Below are positions 19,863 through 29,957 of a DNA stretch of 64,000 bases, one piece after another. Position 1 is the first letter of the stretch. Each line of letters begins with the position of its first letter. This DNA is from AP-15 sp963716115 (lineage in GTDB: Bacteria > Pseudomonadota > Alphaproteobacteria > ATCC43930 > CGMCC-115725): assembly GCA_963716115.1 (NCBI GenBank), contig CAVQSZ010000032.1:1-64000 (forward strand), given 5' to 3'. The notes beneath the pieces are model-generated. The model worked only from the letters and a program-made list of their open reading frames with translations. It ran no database searches and was not told the origin of the DNA. Position numbers and translations under genes: made by a program.

Positions 19863-20633
19863 ATGGCCAATATCCCGGGTGCGGTGACCGACCCCAGCCG
19901 CGTGCGTGGGGAGGAGGTCCGGATCGAGAGCGGCGGCGATGCGATCAACGGCTATCTCGCCCGCCCGAGCCAAGCCGGCCGCTGCCCCGGCATCGTCGTG
20001 ATCCACGAGGCGTTCGGGCTGGTCGAGCATATCCGCGACATCGCGAGGCGGTTCGCCAATATCGGCTACAACGCGGTGGCGCCCGACCTTTACACGAGGT
20101 CCGGCTCGCCCGACCCGAGCGACATGGCCGCGGTCTTGCCGGTGATGTTCGGAAAGTCGGACGCCGAGGCGGTGCAGGATCTCGAAGCCGCGGCGGCATA
20201 TCTGCGCGGGCTGTCCGGGGCCACGCAAAAGGTCGGCGTGATCGGCTTCTGCTCGGGCGGGCGCCAGACCTTGCTGGTCGCCTGCAGCAGCGACCGGATG
20301 GATGCGGCGGTCGATTGCTGGGGCGGGTTCATCGATCGCGCCACCCCCGACGCCGAGACCACGCCGTCGCGCCCCGCGCCGGTGCTCGATCTGGTCGGCC
20401 GGCTCTCCTGCCCGCTCTTCGGCGTCTTCGGCGAGGAGGATGCGAACCCGAGCGTGGCGATCTCCGAGGAGCTGCAAAAGCGGGCGCAGGCCGCCGGCAA
20501 GGACGTGACCGTCAAGGTCTACAAGAACGCCGGCCACGCCTTTCTGGCGGACTACCGGCCGAGCTACCGCGAAGGCCCCGCCGCCGAGCTGTGGCGCGAC
20601 GCCGTGGCGTTCTTCGAGAAGCACCTCAAATAA
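19863..20633 (+). CDS. Dienelactone hydrolase family protein
   Basis: This 256-residue alpha/beta hydrolase has the dienelactone hydrolase nucleophile elbow with cysteine (GVIGFCSGGRQTLLVA), the acidic residue after FGVFGEEDANPS, and the histidine in YKNAGHAFLADYRPSY. It would hydrolyse lactones or small esters in the cytoplasm. I chose the ATG at 19863 because AAGGAGG lies just before it; the frame from 19827 lacks such a site. The gene diverges from tsaE across about 185 bases that should hold both promoters. The physiological substrate is unknown; no chlorocatechol pathway genes are nearby. Confidence 0.88.
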   Translation: MANIPGAVTDPSRVRGEEVRIESGGDAINGYLARPSQAGRCPGIVVIHEAFGLVEHIRDIARRFANIGYNAVAPDLYTRSGSPDPSDMAAVLPVMFGKSDAEAVQDLEAAAAYLRGLSGATQKVGVIGFCSGGRQTLLVACSSDRMDAAVDCWGGFIDRATPDAETTPSRPAPVLDLVGRLSCPLFGVFGEEDANPSVAISEELQKRAQAAGKDVTVKVYKNAGHAFLADYRPSYREGPAAELWRDAVAFFEKHLK

Positions 20634-21024
20634 CGGTTCGGATGCGGCATGTCGCCGGCGCTGTTCTCGATCGCCCACGCGCTAGTGCTTAGATGCATTC
20701 AGATAATTCAACCAGAAGACCTTGTAGGATGGGTTGAGCGTTAGCGAAACCCATCTTCTTCTTCGGTTGTCGCGATGGGTTTCGCGATGCTCAACCCATC
20801 CTACGGCCATTTTCTGGTGAATCATGTGATTGGGCCGGAGCGCTAGTGGTGGGAACCAGACACTTGACTCTGTTCTTGCCTTCCCGGCGAAGGCCGGGAC
20901 CCATCTCTGCCATGGGTACCGGCCTTCGCCGGTATGGCGGGCAGTACAACCAAAAATTGCACCAGCCATCACAAATATGCTGCGCCGTCAGGGGAATGAC
21001 GAAGACTCTCCCGACAGGAACGCC
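20634..21024. repeat. Intergenic stretch with two palindromic repeats
   Basis: No gene is seen. One inverted repeat spans 20724-20804 (GTAGGATGGGTTGAGCGTTA against TGCTCAACCCATCCTAC). A second spans 20879-20940 (CCCGGCGAAGGCCGGGACCC against GTACCGGCCTTCGCCGGTAT). Both belong to common dispersed bacterial palindromes. The promoter of the dCTP deaminase gene must lie in the last 80 bases, but I see no convincing boxes. Confidence 0.65.
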
Positions 21025-22215
21025 ATGAGCCCGACCGGAGCCGGCCGGCTCCTTGCGGCGCCGGGACCGGGCGAGGCCGAGCGGCCGCGCGAGCCGACCA
21101 CCGGCCTGCTGCCCTCGCAGCTGCTGCGCGAGGCGGTCGCGGCAGGGCGCGAGATCCTGGCGGCGCAGCCGATCGGCGACGATCAGATCCAGCCGGCCAG
21201 CATCGACCTGCGCCTCGGCGATGCGGCCTACCGGGTGCGGGCAAGCTTTTTGCCGGGCGCGCGGGCGAGCGTGCGCGACAAGCTCGACCAGCTGTCGATG
21301 CATCGGGTCGACTTGACCCAGGGCGCGGTGCTGGAGCGCGATTGCGTCTACATCGTGCCGCTGCTCGAGCATCTGTCGCTGCGCAGCCGCACCTCGGCGC
21401 TCGCCAACCCGAAGAGCTCGATCGGCCGGCTCGATGTCTTCGCCCGCGTCATCACCGACCACGGGACCGAGTTCGACCGCATCCGCGAGGGCTACCGGGG
21501 GCCGCTCTACGCCGAGATTTCGCCGCGCTCGTTCAGCATTCTGGCGCGCGCCGGCTCGCGCCTGGTGCAGCTGCGCATCCGCCGCGGGTCGCCGGCCTTC
21601 AGCGACACCGCCCTGAGAAGGCTGCACGACGAGGTCGGCCTGGTCGAGACCCCGCAGGGGGAGGCCCCGGCGCGCGAGGCGATCCGGGACGGGCTCGCCT
21701 TCACTGTCGATGTCGCCGGCGACAAGGTGGTCGGCTACAAGGCGCGCCGCCACACCGGCCTGATCGACGTCGACCGGGTGCGCCATTACGACCCGCGCGA
21801 TTTCTGGGAGCCGGTGCATGCCCATCGCGGCCCCGGGGGGCCGGGCGGGATCGTGCTCGACCCGCACGATTTCTACATCCTGGCCTCGCGCGAAGCGGTC
21901 GTCGTGCCGCCCGACCACGCCGCCGAGATGCGGCCCTACCATACCCTGGTCGGCGAGTTCCGGGTGCATTTCGCCGGCTTCTTCGACCCGGGCTTCGGGG
22001 TGTCGGAGACCGGAGGCGGCGGCAGCCGCGCCGTCCTCGAGGTGCGCTCGCACGAGGTGCCGTTCCTGATCGAGGACGGCCAGACCGTCGGGCGGCTGGT
22101 CTATGAGCGGCTGATCGCGCGGCCCGACAAGCTCTACGGCGCCGCCATCGGCTCCTCCTACCAGAGCCAGGGCCTGGCGCTGTCGAAGCATTTCAAGGAA
22201 TTCGCGCCGCGGTAG
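21025..22215 (+). CDS. dcd: 2'-Deoxycytidine 5'-triphosphate deaminase, long alphaproteobacterial form
   Basis: This 396-residue enzyme is about twice the size of classical Dcd and seems to contain two dUTPase-fold halves. The first half has DDQIQPASIDLRLGDAAYRV, TSALANPKSSIGRLDVFARV and YRGPLYAEISPRSFSILARA. The second repeats the pattern with HFAGFFDPGFGV, LEVRSHEVPFLIEDGQTVGR and YERLIARPDKLYG. It deaminates dCTP to dUTP for thymidylate synthesis in the cytoplasm. The ATG at 21025 gives the family-like N-terminus; the open frame extends upstream into a repeat. It is convergent with the NUDIX gene, with only four bases between the stops. Confidence 0.92.
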   Translation: MSPTGAGRLLAAPGPGEAERPREPTTGLLPSQLLREAVAAGREILAAQPIGDDQIQPASIDLRLGDAAYRVRASFLPGARASVRDKLDQLSMHRVDLTQGAVLERDCVYIVPLLEHLSLRSRTSALANPKSSIGRLDVFARVITDHGTEFDRIREGYRGPLYAEISPRSFSILARAGSRLVQLRIRRGSPAFSDTALRRLHDEVGLVETPQGEAPAREAIRDGLAFTVDVAGDKVVGYKARRHTGLIDVDRVRHYDPRDFWEPVHAHRGPGGPGGIVLDPHDFYILASREAVVVPPDHAAEMRPYHTLVGEFRVHFAGFFDPGFGVSETGGGGSRAVLEVRSHEVPFLIEDGQTVGRLVYERLIARPDKLYGAAIGSSYQSQGLALSKHFKEFAPR

Positions 22216-22219
22216 CGGC

Positions 22220-22834
22220 TCATGCCGCCCACAGCCGGCGCAGCCGGTCGCGGTGGCGCACGAGCCAGTAGAGCGCGAGGAGGGTGTGGCCGCTGTCGAT
22301 CAGGCCGGCGTCGAGCAGCGTCTCGATCTCGGCCATCGTCCTGACCACGACGCGGATGTCCTCGCCTTCCTCGGGCTTGCCGTGCACGCCCGCGGCGGCG
22401 GTCGCGTCGACCCGCGCGCAGAACAGAAAAACGCTCTCGTCGGACGCGCCCGAGGACGGCAGATAGCGCTGGATCGGGATCGGCGCCCCCAGGGGCTCGA
22501 TCCCGGTTTCCTCGCGCGTCTCGCGGATCGCGGCCGCCTGCGGGGTCTCGTTTGCGTCGACCAGGCCCGCCGCGACCTCGACCTGCCACGGCGAGGCCCC
22601 GGCCAAGAGCGCCGGCAGCCGGAACTGCTCGACGAGGACGACGCTGTCCCGGTCGGGGTCGTAGAGCACGACCGCGACGGCCGCCCCGCGCCGCAGCACG
22701 TCATAGCGGCGGGCGGCGCCCCAACCGCCCGAAAAGAGGCGATGGCGGAACTCGAAAACGTCCATGCTCAAAAACCGCGCGAACGCGGTCTCGGCATGCA
22801 GGATCTCGAGGTCGGGATGCGCCGTCCGGGTCAT
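22220..22834 (-). CDS. NUDIX hydrolase, ADP-ribose pyrophosphatase-like
   Basis: The 204-residue protein has a full Nudix box, GLVDANETPQAAAIRETREE followed by TGI (residues 88-110), matching GX5EX7REUXEEXGU. The N-terminal beta region (FRHRLFSGGWGAARRYDVLR) and VVLVEQFRLP match the ADP-ribose pyrophosphatase/GDP-mannose pyrophosphatase group. It would hydrolyse a nucleoside diphosphate linked to a sugar. Its start overlaps the stop of the histidine kinase by four bases (ATGA), so it is the last gene of that operon; the link to signalling is unclear. Confidence 0.9.
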   Translation of the reverse strand: MTRTAHPDLEILHAETAFARFLSMDVFEFRHRLFSGGWGAARRYDVLRRGAAVAVVLYDPDRDSVVLVEQFRLPALLAGASPWQVEVAAGLVDANETPQAAAIRETREETGIEPLGAPIPIQRYLPSSGASDESVFLFCARVDATAAAGVHGKPEEGEDIRVVVRTMAEIETLLDAGLIDSGHTLLALYWLVRHRDRLRRLWAA

Positions 22835-24968
22835 GCCGCGGCGCCCGTCGCCGCCGCGGCCGCGACACCGGCCCGCCGGCGCGGCAGGCGCAAGGTGAAC
22901 TCGGTCAGCTCGCCCTCCCGGCTCTCGACCGTGAGCGCGCCGCCATGCTGCTGCACGACGATGTCGTAGCTGATCGACAGGCCGAGGCCGGTGCCCTCGC
23001 CGGTGGGCTTGGTCGTGAAGAACGGCGTGAACAGCTTTTCGCGCACCCCGGGCGGAATGCCGACGCCGTTGTCGAGCACCCGCGCCTCGACCTGATCCCC
23101 CAGATCGCGGGTCGTCACCTTCAGCCGCGGCCGGAACCCCGGCTCCGCCGTTTCGCGGGCGCGCTTGTCCGCGGCGTAGAAGCCGTTGCCGAAGAGGTTC
23201 AGGAACACGCGGGTCATGTCCTGCGGCACCAGCTCGATCGCGCCGATGCGGGGATCGAAATCGCGTTCGAGGGTGATGTTGAACCGCTGGTCGCGGGCGC
23301 GGGCGCCGTGGAAAGCGAGGTTCAGCGCCTCGTCGACAAGGGCGTTGAAATCGGTCTTGCGGCGATCGCCGCTGCCGCCGCGCGAATGCAGCAGCATGCT
23401 GGTGACGATGCCGTCGGCGCGCCGCCCGTGCTCGACGATCTTGGCGAGATTGCCGGTCAAGGTCTGGGTCAGCTCGTCGATCTCGGCCTCGAGCCGGCGC
23501 CGGCGGCCGCGGCCTCGCCGAGCTCGTCCATCAGCTCGCGCGACAGCTCGGCGAAGTTGTTGATGAAATTCAGCGGGTTCTTGATCTCGTGCGCGATGCC
23601 GGCGGTGAGCTGGCCCAACGAGGCCATTTTTTCCGCCTGGATCAGGTTGGCCTGCGTCGCCTTGAGCTGCTCATGGGCGACGCGCAGCTCCTCGAACGCC
23701 TTGGCGTTGCGCACCGCGAGCGCCGATTGCGTGGCGAACGCCTCGACCAGGCCGACGACCTCCTTGGGCAGGCTGCCGGCCTCGCGGCGGACGACGACGA
23801 GGCCGCCGAGGATGCGCCCCTCGTCGAGCAGCGGCGCGGCGAGCAGCGAGCGATAGCCCATCCGGCCGACCCGGCTCCACAGCTCGAAGGCGGCGTCGGC
23901 CCGGTCGAGGAGATCGGCGATCTGCACCGGCGAGCCGTCGGCCGCCGCCCGGCCGAGCGCGCCTTCCCCCAAGCCGATCGGCTGCGCCTTCAGCAGCTCG
24001 GTCAGCGCCGGCGGCGAGCCGTGGCTGATCCGGTAATGAAATTCCCGCGCGCCCTCGTCGTATTCGTAGATCACCCCGGCCTCGCCATGGGAGAACTCGA
24101 CGGCGCGCGCCGCGACGATGCCGAGCACCGCCTCGAGGTCGAGCGTCGAGCCCACCGCCCGCCCGACCCCGCGCAGCGCCTCGAATTGCGCCAGGGTCTC
24201 GCGCAGCTCGGTCAGGGTGTCGCGGAACCGCGCCAGGGTGCGCGCCATGGCCCCGATCTCGTCCGGCCCGGCCGGCGGGATCTCGACCGCGACGTCGCCG
24301 GCGTTGAGCCCGTCCATCGCGGCCACCAGCCGGCGCAGCGGCAGCGCGATCGAGCGCAGCACGAAGAGCGTCAAGAGCGCGCCCGCGACCACCGCCGCGG
24401 CGACGATGAGCCGCGAGGTCCGGGTCGCCCGCTTCGCCTCGGCGACGACGCGCTCGCGGGCGGCGATCGACTGGCCGGTCAGCTCGGCGACGACCGCGGC
24501 GAGCAGCCGGTCGACCGCGAGGCTGTGCAGGCGCGCCTGCGCCAGGAGCGTGTTGCCGATCACCCGGCGGTCGGCGGTGTATTCGTCGACCGCCTTCTCG
24601 GCGAAGTCGTCGTACTGCGCCAGCTCGCCGCGGACCTGGGCGATCCGCTCCGGGTTCCACCGCGCCAGCACGGCGAGGTGCTGGTCGATCCGGCCGCGGG
24701 TGGCGACCGCGTTCTTCTCCGCCAGGGTCAGCTGGCTGACGGCGAGGTCGGTCATCCAATAGCGCAGCTCGCCGAACGCGATCTGCGCGTCGTTCGCCTG
24801 CTCGATCATGGCGAGCAGTTCGGCGGCCCGCACCATGCCGGCCGAATTGTCGGCGAGCTTTCGGTTCAGGTAGGCGCTGGTCGCGATCAGGACGAGAAGC
24901 CCCGCCACCGTCAGCAGGATCAGCCGGGTCCGGATCGTCAGCCGGGCCATGATCGCGCGACGCCACAT
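22831..24968 (-). CDS. Sensor histidine kinase with HAMP and GAF domains (one frameshift)
   Basis: This kinase has about 712 residues. There is one membrane segment near the start (LILLTVAGLLVLIATSAYL), a periplasmic helical region of about 150 residues, a second segment (LIVAAAVVAGALLTLFVL), a HAMP domain, and a GAF domain (RGVGRAVGSTLDLEAVLGIV to FATQSALAVRNAKAFEEL). HisKA follows with H in GQLTAGIAHEIKNPLNF, then the ATPase domain (VFLNLFGNGFYAA, DNGVGIPP, GEGTGLGLSISYDI). The frame breaks near 23500 between HisKA and the ATPase; one base seems missing. The ATG at 24968 lies 22 bases after the heme-protein stop. The kinase half is closely related to the one encoded at 26193-28749, which suggests duplication. 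Confidence 0.88.
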
Positions 24969-24970
24969 GC

Positions 24971-24998
24971 CAGGGCTCAATGGTCAGGGCTCAATGGT
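24971..24998. repeat. Perfect 14-base tandem duplication at a gene junction
   Basis: CAGGGCTCAATGGT occurs twice in a row, at 24971-24984 and 24985-24998. The second unit holds the stop codon of the heme protein, and the first lies between that stop and the ATG of the kinase at 24968. Confidence 0.9.
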
Positions 24999-25773
24999 AG
25001 AGGGTGATGCTCATCGCCGCGCCGAGATCGCCGAGCTGGCCGCCCTCCTTGGGATAGCCGGTGATGTCCATCTCGCCCTTCGGCCCGCCGTGGCAGGCAA
25101 GGCACGAGGCCACGTAGTATTCGGGGACCATGATGCGGTAGGCCGGCCGCCCGCGGGTGTCGACCACAGCCGAATAGGACTGGCCCTTGGGCCAGGCCGG
25201 GTCGAGCAGCTTCGATGTCATGATCTCGGCCTCCCAGGCGTCGGGCCGGGCCTTGCGGTTGCGCACCAGATCGGCGGGCGCGGTGACCTTGACCTCGGCC
25301 TCGCCCTTGGCCAGCCGGGCGAACTCCTCGTCGACGAGGCGGGCGAAGACGGCCGGGATAAAGGCCTTGAAGCCCATCCCCTTGGCGTTGATCGTCGATT
25401 GGTTGTCGTTGGTCACGGCGACGATCGCATCCATCATCGCGCGCAGCAGCCGGCCCTCGCGCGAGGCCGGGTCGATCTTGGTCGGGTCGACGCCGGTCGC
25501 TTTCTTGTAGAGCTCGATCGCGTCGCCGAGGACGACGGCGCCGCCGAGGTGCTTGTCGCCGATATCGGGGTTGTTGATCAGATCCTGGTTGTTGGAGATG
25601 ACCGTGCGGGCGTCGCGCAGCATCTCGGCGAGGCTTTGGGCGATCGCCGCGTCCTCCTCGGCCGGCGGCGCGGCGAGCGCCGACGGCGCGCCGACGGCCA
25701 GCAGCGCCAGCGCCGCGGCCGCCATGCGCCGCCGCCATCCGCGCCTCGGCCCGGGCGATCCTGCAACCGGCAT
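24991..25773 (-). CDS. Secreted c-type heme protein, Tll0287-like (DUF3365)
   Basis: The 260-residue precursor has an N-terminal signal peptide (RRRMAAAALALLAVGAPSAL, cleavage near APSALAA) and a C-terminal CxxCH heme attachment site in VASCLACHGGPKGEMDITGY. The body (ELYKKATGVDPTKIDP...VPEYYVASCLACHGG) matches the Tll0287-like/DUF3365 domain. In other bacteria that domain forms the periplasmic sensor of histidine kinases or chemoreceptors. Here it stands alone between two kinase genes, so it may be a soluble periplasmic redox or gas sensor acting on one or both kinases. That role is inference. The receiver gene ends 30 bases upstream. Confidence 0.87.
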   Translation of the reverse strand: MPVAGSPGPRRGWRRRMAAAALALLAVGAPSALAAPPAEEDAAIAQSLAEMLRDARTVISNNQDLINNPDIGDKHLGGAVVLGDAIELYKKATGVDPTKIDPASREGRLLRAMMDAIVAVTNDNQSTINAKGMGFKAFIPAVFARLVDEEFARLAKGEAEVKVTAPADLVRNRKARPDAWEAEIMTSKLLDPAWPKGQSYSAVVDTRGRPAYRIMVPEYYVASCLACHGGPKGEMDITGYPKEGGQLGDLGAAMSITLYH

Positions 25774-25803
25774 GTTCTACCCTCCCACCCGCATCCGCGC
25801 CCG

Positions 25804-26196
25804 TCAATCCGGCCCCGCGGCCGGCATCAGCTCGAGCAATTGCTGCTTCAGCCGCGCGAAATCGACCGGCTTGGCGAGAAAGGCGGCGGCCCCGAGCTCG
25901 CCGGCGCGGCGCTCGCGCTCGGCGTCGCCATAGGCGGTCACCATCAGCACCGGCAGCAGCGGGCGGCGCTCCTTGATCGTGCGCAGCAGCTCCAGCCCGT
26001 CCATTCCGGGCATGTTGATGTCGGACAGGATCACGATCAGCTCGGGACGGATCTCGTCGAGCCGGCGCAGCGCCTCCTCGCCCGAGGCCGCGAAATGCAG
26101 CACGTAGCGACCCTGCCGCACCTCGCGGCGAAAGCGCTGGCGGAACAGCTCGACGACATCGGCCTCGTCGTCGACGACCATGATGCTGAAGCTCAT
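25804..26196 (-). CDS. Single-domain response regulator (CheY-like)
   Basis: This 130-residue protein is a receiver domain only: acidic pair VVDDEADVVELF, phospho-acceptor Asp in ILSDINMPGMDGLELL, Thr/Ser switch in MVTAYGD and Lys in AFLAKPVDFARLK. There is no DNA-binding or enzymatic output domain. It probably receives phosphate from one or both adjacent kinases and acts by protein contact or as a relay. Its ATG at 26196 overlaps the kinase stop by four bases, so the pair is co-translated. Confidence 0.92.
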   Translation of the reverse strand: MSFSIMVVDDEADVVELFRQRFRREVRQGRYVLHFAASGEEALRRLDEIRPELIVILSDINMPGMDGLELLRTIKERRPLLPVLMVTAYGDAERERRAGELGAAAFLAKPVDFARLKQQLLELMPAAGPD

Positions 26197-28749
26197 GCCG
26201 CCCTCTCCACCGCATGCCGGCCGCGCGGCAGGCGGACGGTGAATTCGGTGAATTCGCCGACCCGGCTGTCGACGGTGATTTCGCCGCCGTGCTGCTGGAC
26301 CACCACGTCCCAGCTGATCGACAGCCCGAGTCCGGTCCCTTCCCCGGGCGGCTTGGTGGTGAAGAAGGGTTGGAACAGCTTGTCCCTGATCTCCGGCGAA
26401 ATGCCGATGCCGTTGTCGCGCACCCGCACCTCGACACAATCGCCGAGATCGCGCGTCGTCACCTTCAGCACCGGCCGGAAACCCGGCCCGCCGTTTTGCC
26501 ATCGCTGGCCGGCGGCATAGAAGCCGTTGGCGAACAGGTTCAAAAACACCCGGGTCATTTCCTGCGGGGCCAGCTCGATCGGAGCCGTGCTTGGATCAAG
26601 CTCCCGCTCCAACACGATGGTGAAATCCGGGTGCTGGGCCCGCGCGCCGTGATAAGCGAGGTTGAGCGCCTCGTCGACGAGGCCGTTGAGCTGGACTTCC
26701 CGCCGCTCGCCGCTGCCGCCGCGGGAATGCGCCAGCATGCCGGTGACGATATTGTCGGCGCGACGGCCGTGCTCGGCGATCTTTTCGAGATTCCCGGTCA
26801 ACATCCCGATCGTCTCGTCGATCTCGGCGCGCCTTCCGGCTTCGAGCGCAGCCAGGGCCGGGGCCGCCGCCTGCTTCAGCTCTTCCAGCAGCTCGTTCGA
26901 CAGGCCGGCAAAGTTGTTGACGAAGTTGAGAGGGTTCTTGATCTCGTGGGCGATGCCGGCGGTGAGCTGGCCGAGCGAGGCCATTTTCTCGGCCTGGATC
27001 AGACTGGCCTGCGTCGCCTTCAACTCCCGCAGCATCGACTCGGCGGCGTCGCGGGAGGCGCGGATCTCCTCCTCCGACCGCTTGCGTTCGGTGATGTCGC
27101 TGTAGATCAGCACGAAGCCGCCGCCCGGCACCGGATTGTGACGCACTTCGAGCACCCGGCCATCGGGTCGGGTCCGCTCTGCCGTCCATTGGCGGGCGGC
27201 ATTTTCGGTGAAGCGGCGCAGCTCCGCCTCGGGATCGGCCGCCCCAAACTCGCCGCGCTCCGCCAGATAGCGGACGAAATCGGCATAGGCTCGGGGCTCG
27301 GCGAGGAACCAATCCGGCAGGTCGAGGATTTTTACGAGATTGCGGTTCCAAGCGGCCAGCCGCAGCCCCTCGTCGAACCGCACGACGCCGTCGCCCATAT
27401 TGTCGAAGGTCACCCGCAGCACCGCCTGCTGCTGCCCGAGCTCTGCGGTGCGCTCTTCGACCTGGCGCTCCAGCCGTTCGGCGGCCTCCGCGCGCTCCTC
27501 CAAGAGCGCATCGCGCTCGATCGCGTTCTGGCGGAACACCTCGACCGCGCGGCCCATCGCCGCGATCTCGTCGCCGCCCGTCACCGGGACCGCGATTTCG
27601 CGGCCGCCGCCGGCGATCGCGAACATCGCGCCGTTCAGCAGGTTGAGCCGCCGCACGATGTTGCGGCCAACATAAAGCCAGACGATCAGAACCGAGCCGA
27701 CAAAGCCGAGCGCGAGCAGCACGCTGATCGCGGCGGTGCTCAGCCGCTGAATGCGCAGAGCCGACGCCGTCGCCCCCCGCACCTCTCGTTTGGTCGCCCC
27801 GACCAGTTGTTCGGCAGCGTCGGTGAGCTGCGTCGACAGGGTATCGTTCTCGGCCAAGAGCCGGCCGGCGTCGGCGATCAGATCCAATTCGTGCTGGCGC
27901 AGCTGCGGGATCGAGCTCGGCCCATCGACCAGGGTCTTCAACTTATCCACCTGCGCCATAAACAGCGGTTGGAGCTTCGGGTCGAGCGCCTGCGAGCCCT
28001 TCTCGAGCTCGCCGATCGTCCGGCGGAGCTGAAAGGCGAGGATCAACAGGCGCTGCTTCTGCTCGCTGACCGCGGCCTGCGCCAGGGTGTCGGCGGCGTC
28101 GGAGGCCTGCTGCTGCACCTTTTGCACCGGCCGGGCGGCCAGCAGACCGGCGATCAGCGGACGCAGCTCCTCCTGCGCGTGGATCGGGCATTTGCCCGGC
28201 GCCGGTCAGCAGCTTGGCGAGACGGTCGAGCTGGCTGTCGTAGACGAGCAGTGTCGGCGCCAGCAGCCGCCGGGTTTCTTCATTGGTGTCGAACACGCCC
28301 TGCATCAAATCCTTGATGCGTCCGATCAGCTGCAGCCGCAGTCGGACATCCGCGTCCAACGCCGTCAGATTGGCGTCCAACAGAACGGCGTTGCCCTCGA
28401 TCGGCGCCAGCTGCTCCCGGCTGATCCCGCCGTCACGCAATTCGTCCAGAAAGGAGCGCAGCTTGGCCGACTGGCGGGAGAGCCTGGCGAACAGGTGGTC
28501 GCGCCGCTGCTCGGTGGTGGCGGCGGACAGCGCCGAGGCCGCGGTGGCGATGCGCTCGACCGAGCGCGACACTTCGACCGAAGCCAGGATCGGGTCGATG
28601 CGGCGGTCGATCAGCACCAGCGAATGGCCGGCCTCGACAAAAGCGTAGATCGCCGCGCCGGCGACCAGCGCCGCGACCGCGCCGATACCGAAGATGACGA
28701 GCAGCAGCCGCGCCCCGACGCCGCTCGCCCTTGCTCGGATGTTCAACAA
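26193..28749 (-). CDS. Sensor histidine kinase with helical periplasmic domain, HAMP and PAS (one frameshift)
   Basis: This kinase is about 851 residues long. It has a membrane segment near residues 14-36 (LLLVIFGIGAVAALVAGAAI), a long periplasmic helical region of about 280 residues, a second segment (ISVLLALGFVGSVLIVWLYV), HAMP, a coiled coil (ERLERQVEERTAELGQQQ), a PAS domain (RVTFDNMGDGVVRFDEGLRL to GGFVLIYSDITERKRSEEE), HisKA (GQLTAGIAHEIKNPLNFVNN) and an ATPase domain (LFANGFYAA, GEGTGLGLSISWDV). One extra base near 28197 breaks the periplasmic part. The start is TTG at 28749 (or 28746), preceded by GGGAGA. The gene diverges from the TRAP binding-protein genes across about 105 bases. 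A link between them is plausible but unproven. Confidence 0.87.
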
Positions 28750-28855
28750 ACTATAGTCTCCCGCGCGCTCGATCTGACGCCTCGGTTCGCGCGGCGATAG
28801 TGGCCGAAAATCGGGCAGGCCACAACCTGTCGTACATTCCGTCTGGGAGCCTACG

Positions 28856-29945
28856 ATGAAGACGCGACGCCGCGACGTGCTCCTGGGCGCGACCGCTGTC
28901 GCTGCCGCCGGCGGCCTGCCGGCGCCGGCTATCGCGCAGGGCATCAAAGAGCTGAAACTGGTGACCGCCTGGCCTGAGGGCTCGCCTGGGCTGCAGACCA
29001 GCGCCGAGCGCCTGGCGCAATCGATCACGGCGATGTCGGACGGGCATATCAAGGTCGCGGTGTACCCGGCCAACAGTCTGGTCCACCCTTTCGAGGTCTT
29101 CGATGCGGTCGCCGCCGGCGTCGCCGACATGTATCATGCCTCCGACTACTATTTCGCCGAGGGCAAATCGCCGGCGCTGTATTTCTTCTGCGCGGTGCCT
29201 TACGGCTTGACCGCCGATGAGGTGTGCGCGTGGATCGACTTCGGCGGCGGGCAGGCGTTGTGGGACGAGGTCGACGCGCAGTTCAACATCAAGCCGTTGA
29301 TGGCGCTCAATACCGGCGTGCAGATGGGCGGCTGGTTCAACAAGCAAATCGACAGCCCTGAAGACTTTAAAGGCCTGCGCTATCGGATGCCCGATCTCGG
29401 CGCCGAAGTCCTGCGCCGCATGGGCGCCACCGTAGTGACGACGCCCGGCGGCGAGATCGTCGGCGCCCTCAAATCCGGCGCTATCGACGGCAGCGAATGG
29501 GTCGGACCCTGGCTCGATATGGATCTCGGGCTCGACAAAGCGGCCGATTATTACTACTACCCCGGCTTCCACGAGCCAGGCAGCAACAACACCCTCGGCG
29601 TCAATAAGACGCTGTGGGACCGGCTGACGCCCTCCGAGCGCGCGCTGATCGAAGCGGCGGCGCACGCCGAAGTCACCCGCTCGCTTGCCCAGTTCAATGC
29701 CGAGAACGTGAACGCGCTCAAGCTGCTGCGCGCCGATGAGCGGGTCAAGATCCGGCGCTTCAGCGACGAGCTGATCAAGACATTCGGCAGGCTCAGCAAG
29801 GAGGTGCTCGCCGACACCGCCGCCAAGGATCCGCTGACCCGCAAGGTTTACGACAGCTACATGGCGTTTCTCGCCGGCGTCGATGGATTGGGGCGAGCTG
29901 TCGGAAACCGGCTACCGCGACACCCGGCGGCTGGCGCTCGGATAG
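28856..29945 (+). CDS. TRAP transporter solute-binding protein DctP, copy 1 (one frameshift near the end)
   Basis: This 362-residue periplasmic binding protein starts with a twin-arginine-like signal (MKTRRRDVLLGATAVAAAGG...APAIAQ). Family features include GVQMGGWFNKQI, LRYRMPDLGAEVLRRMGATV, TPGGEIVGALKSGAIDGSEW and YYYYPGFHEPGS. These resemble the TakP-like 2-oxo-acid or carboxylate binding group, but the ligand is not proven. One extra C at about 29881 shifts the frame; without it the end reads MDWGELSETGYRDTRRLALG as in copy 2. No dctQ/dctM membrane genes are nearby. It may serve as a transporter receptor encoded elsewhere or as a sensing partner of the divergent kinase. Confidence 0.92.
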
Positions 29946-29957
29946 AAGGAGACGGAG

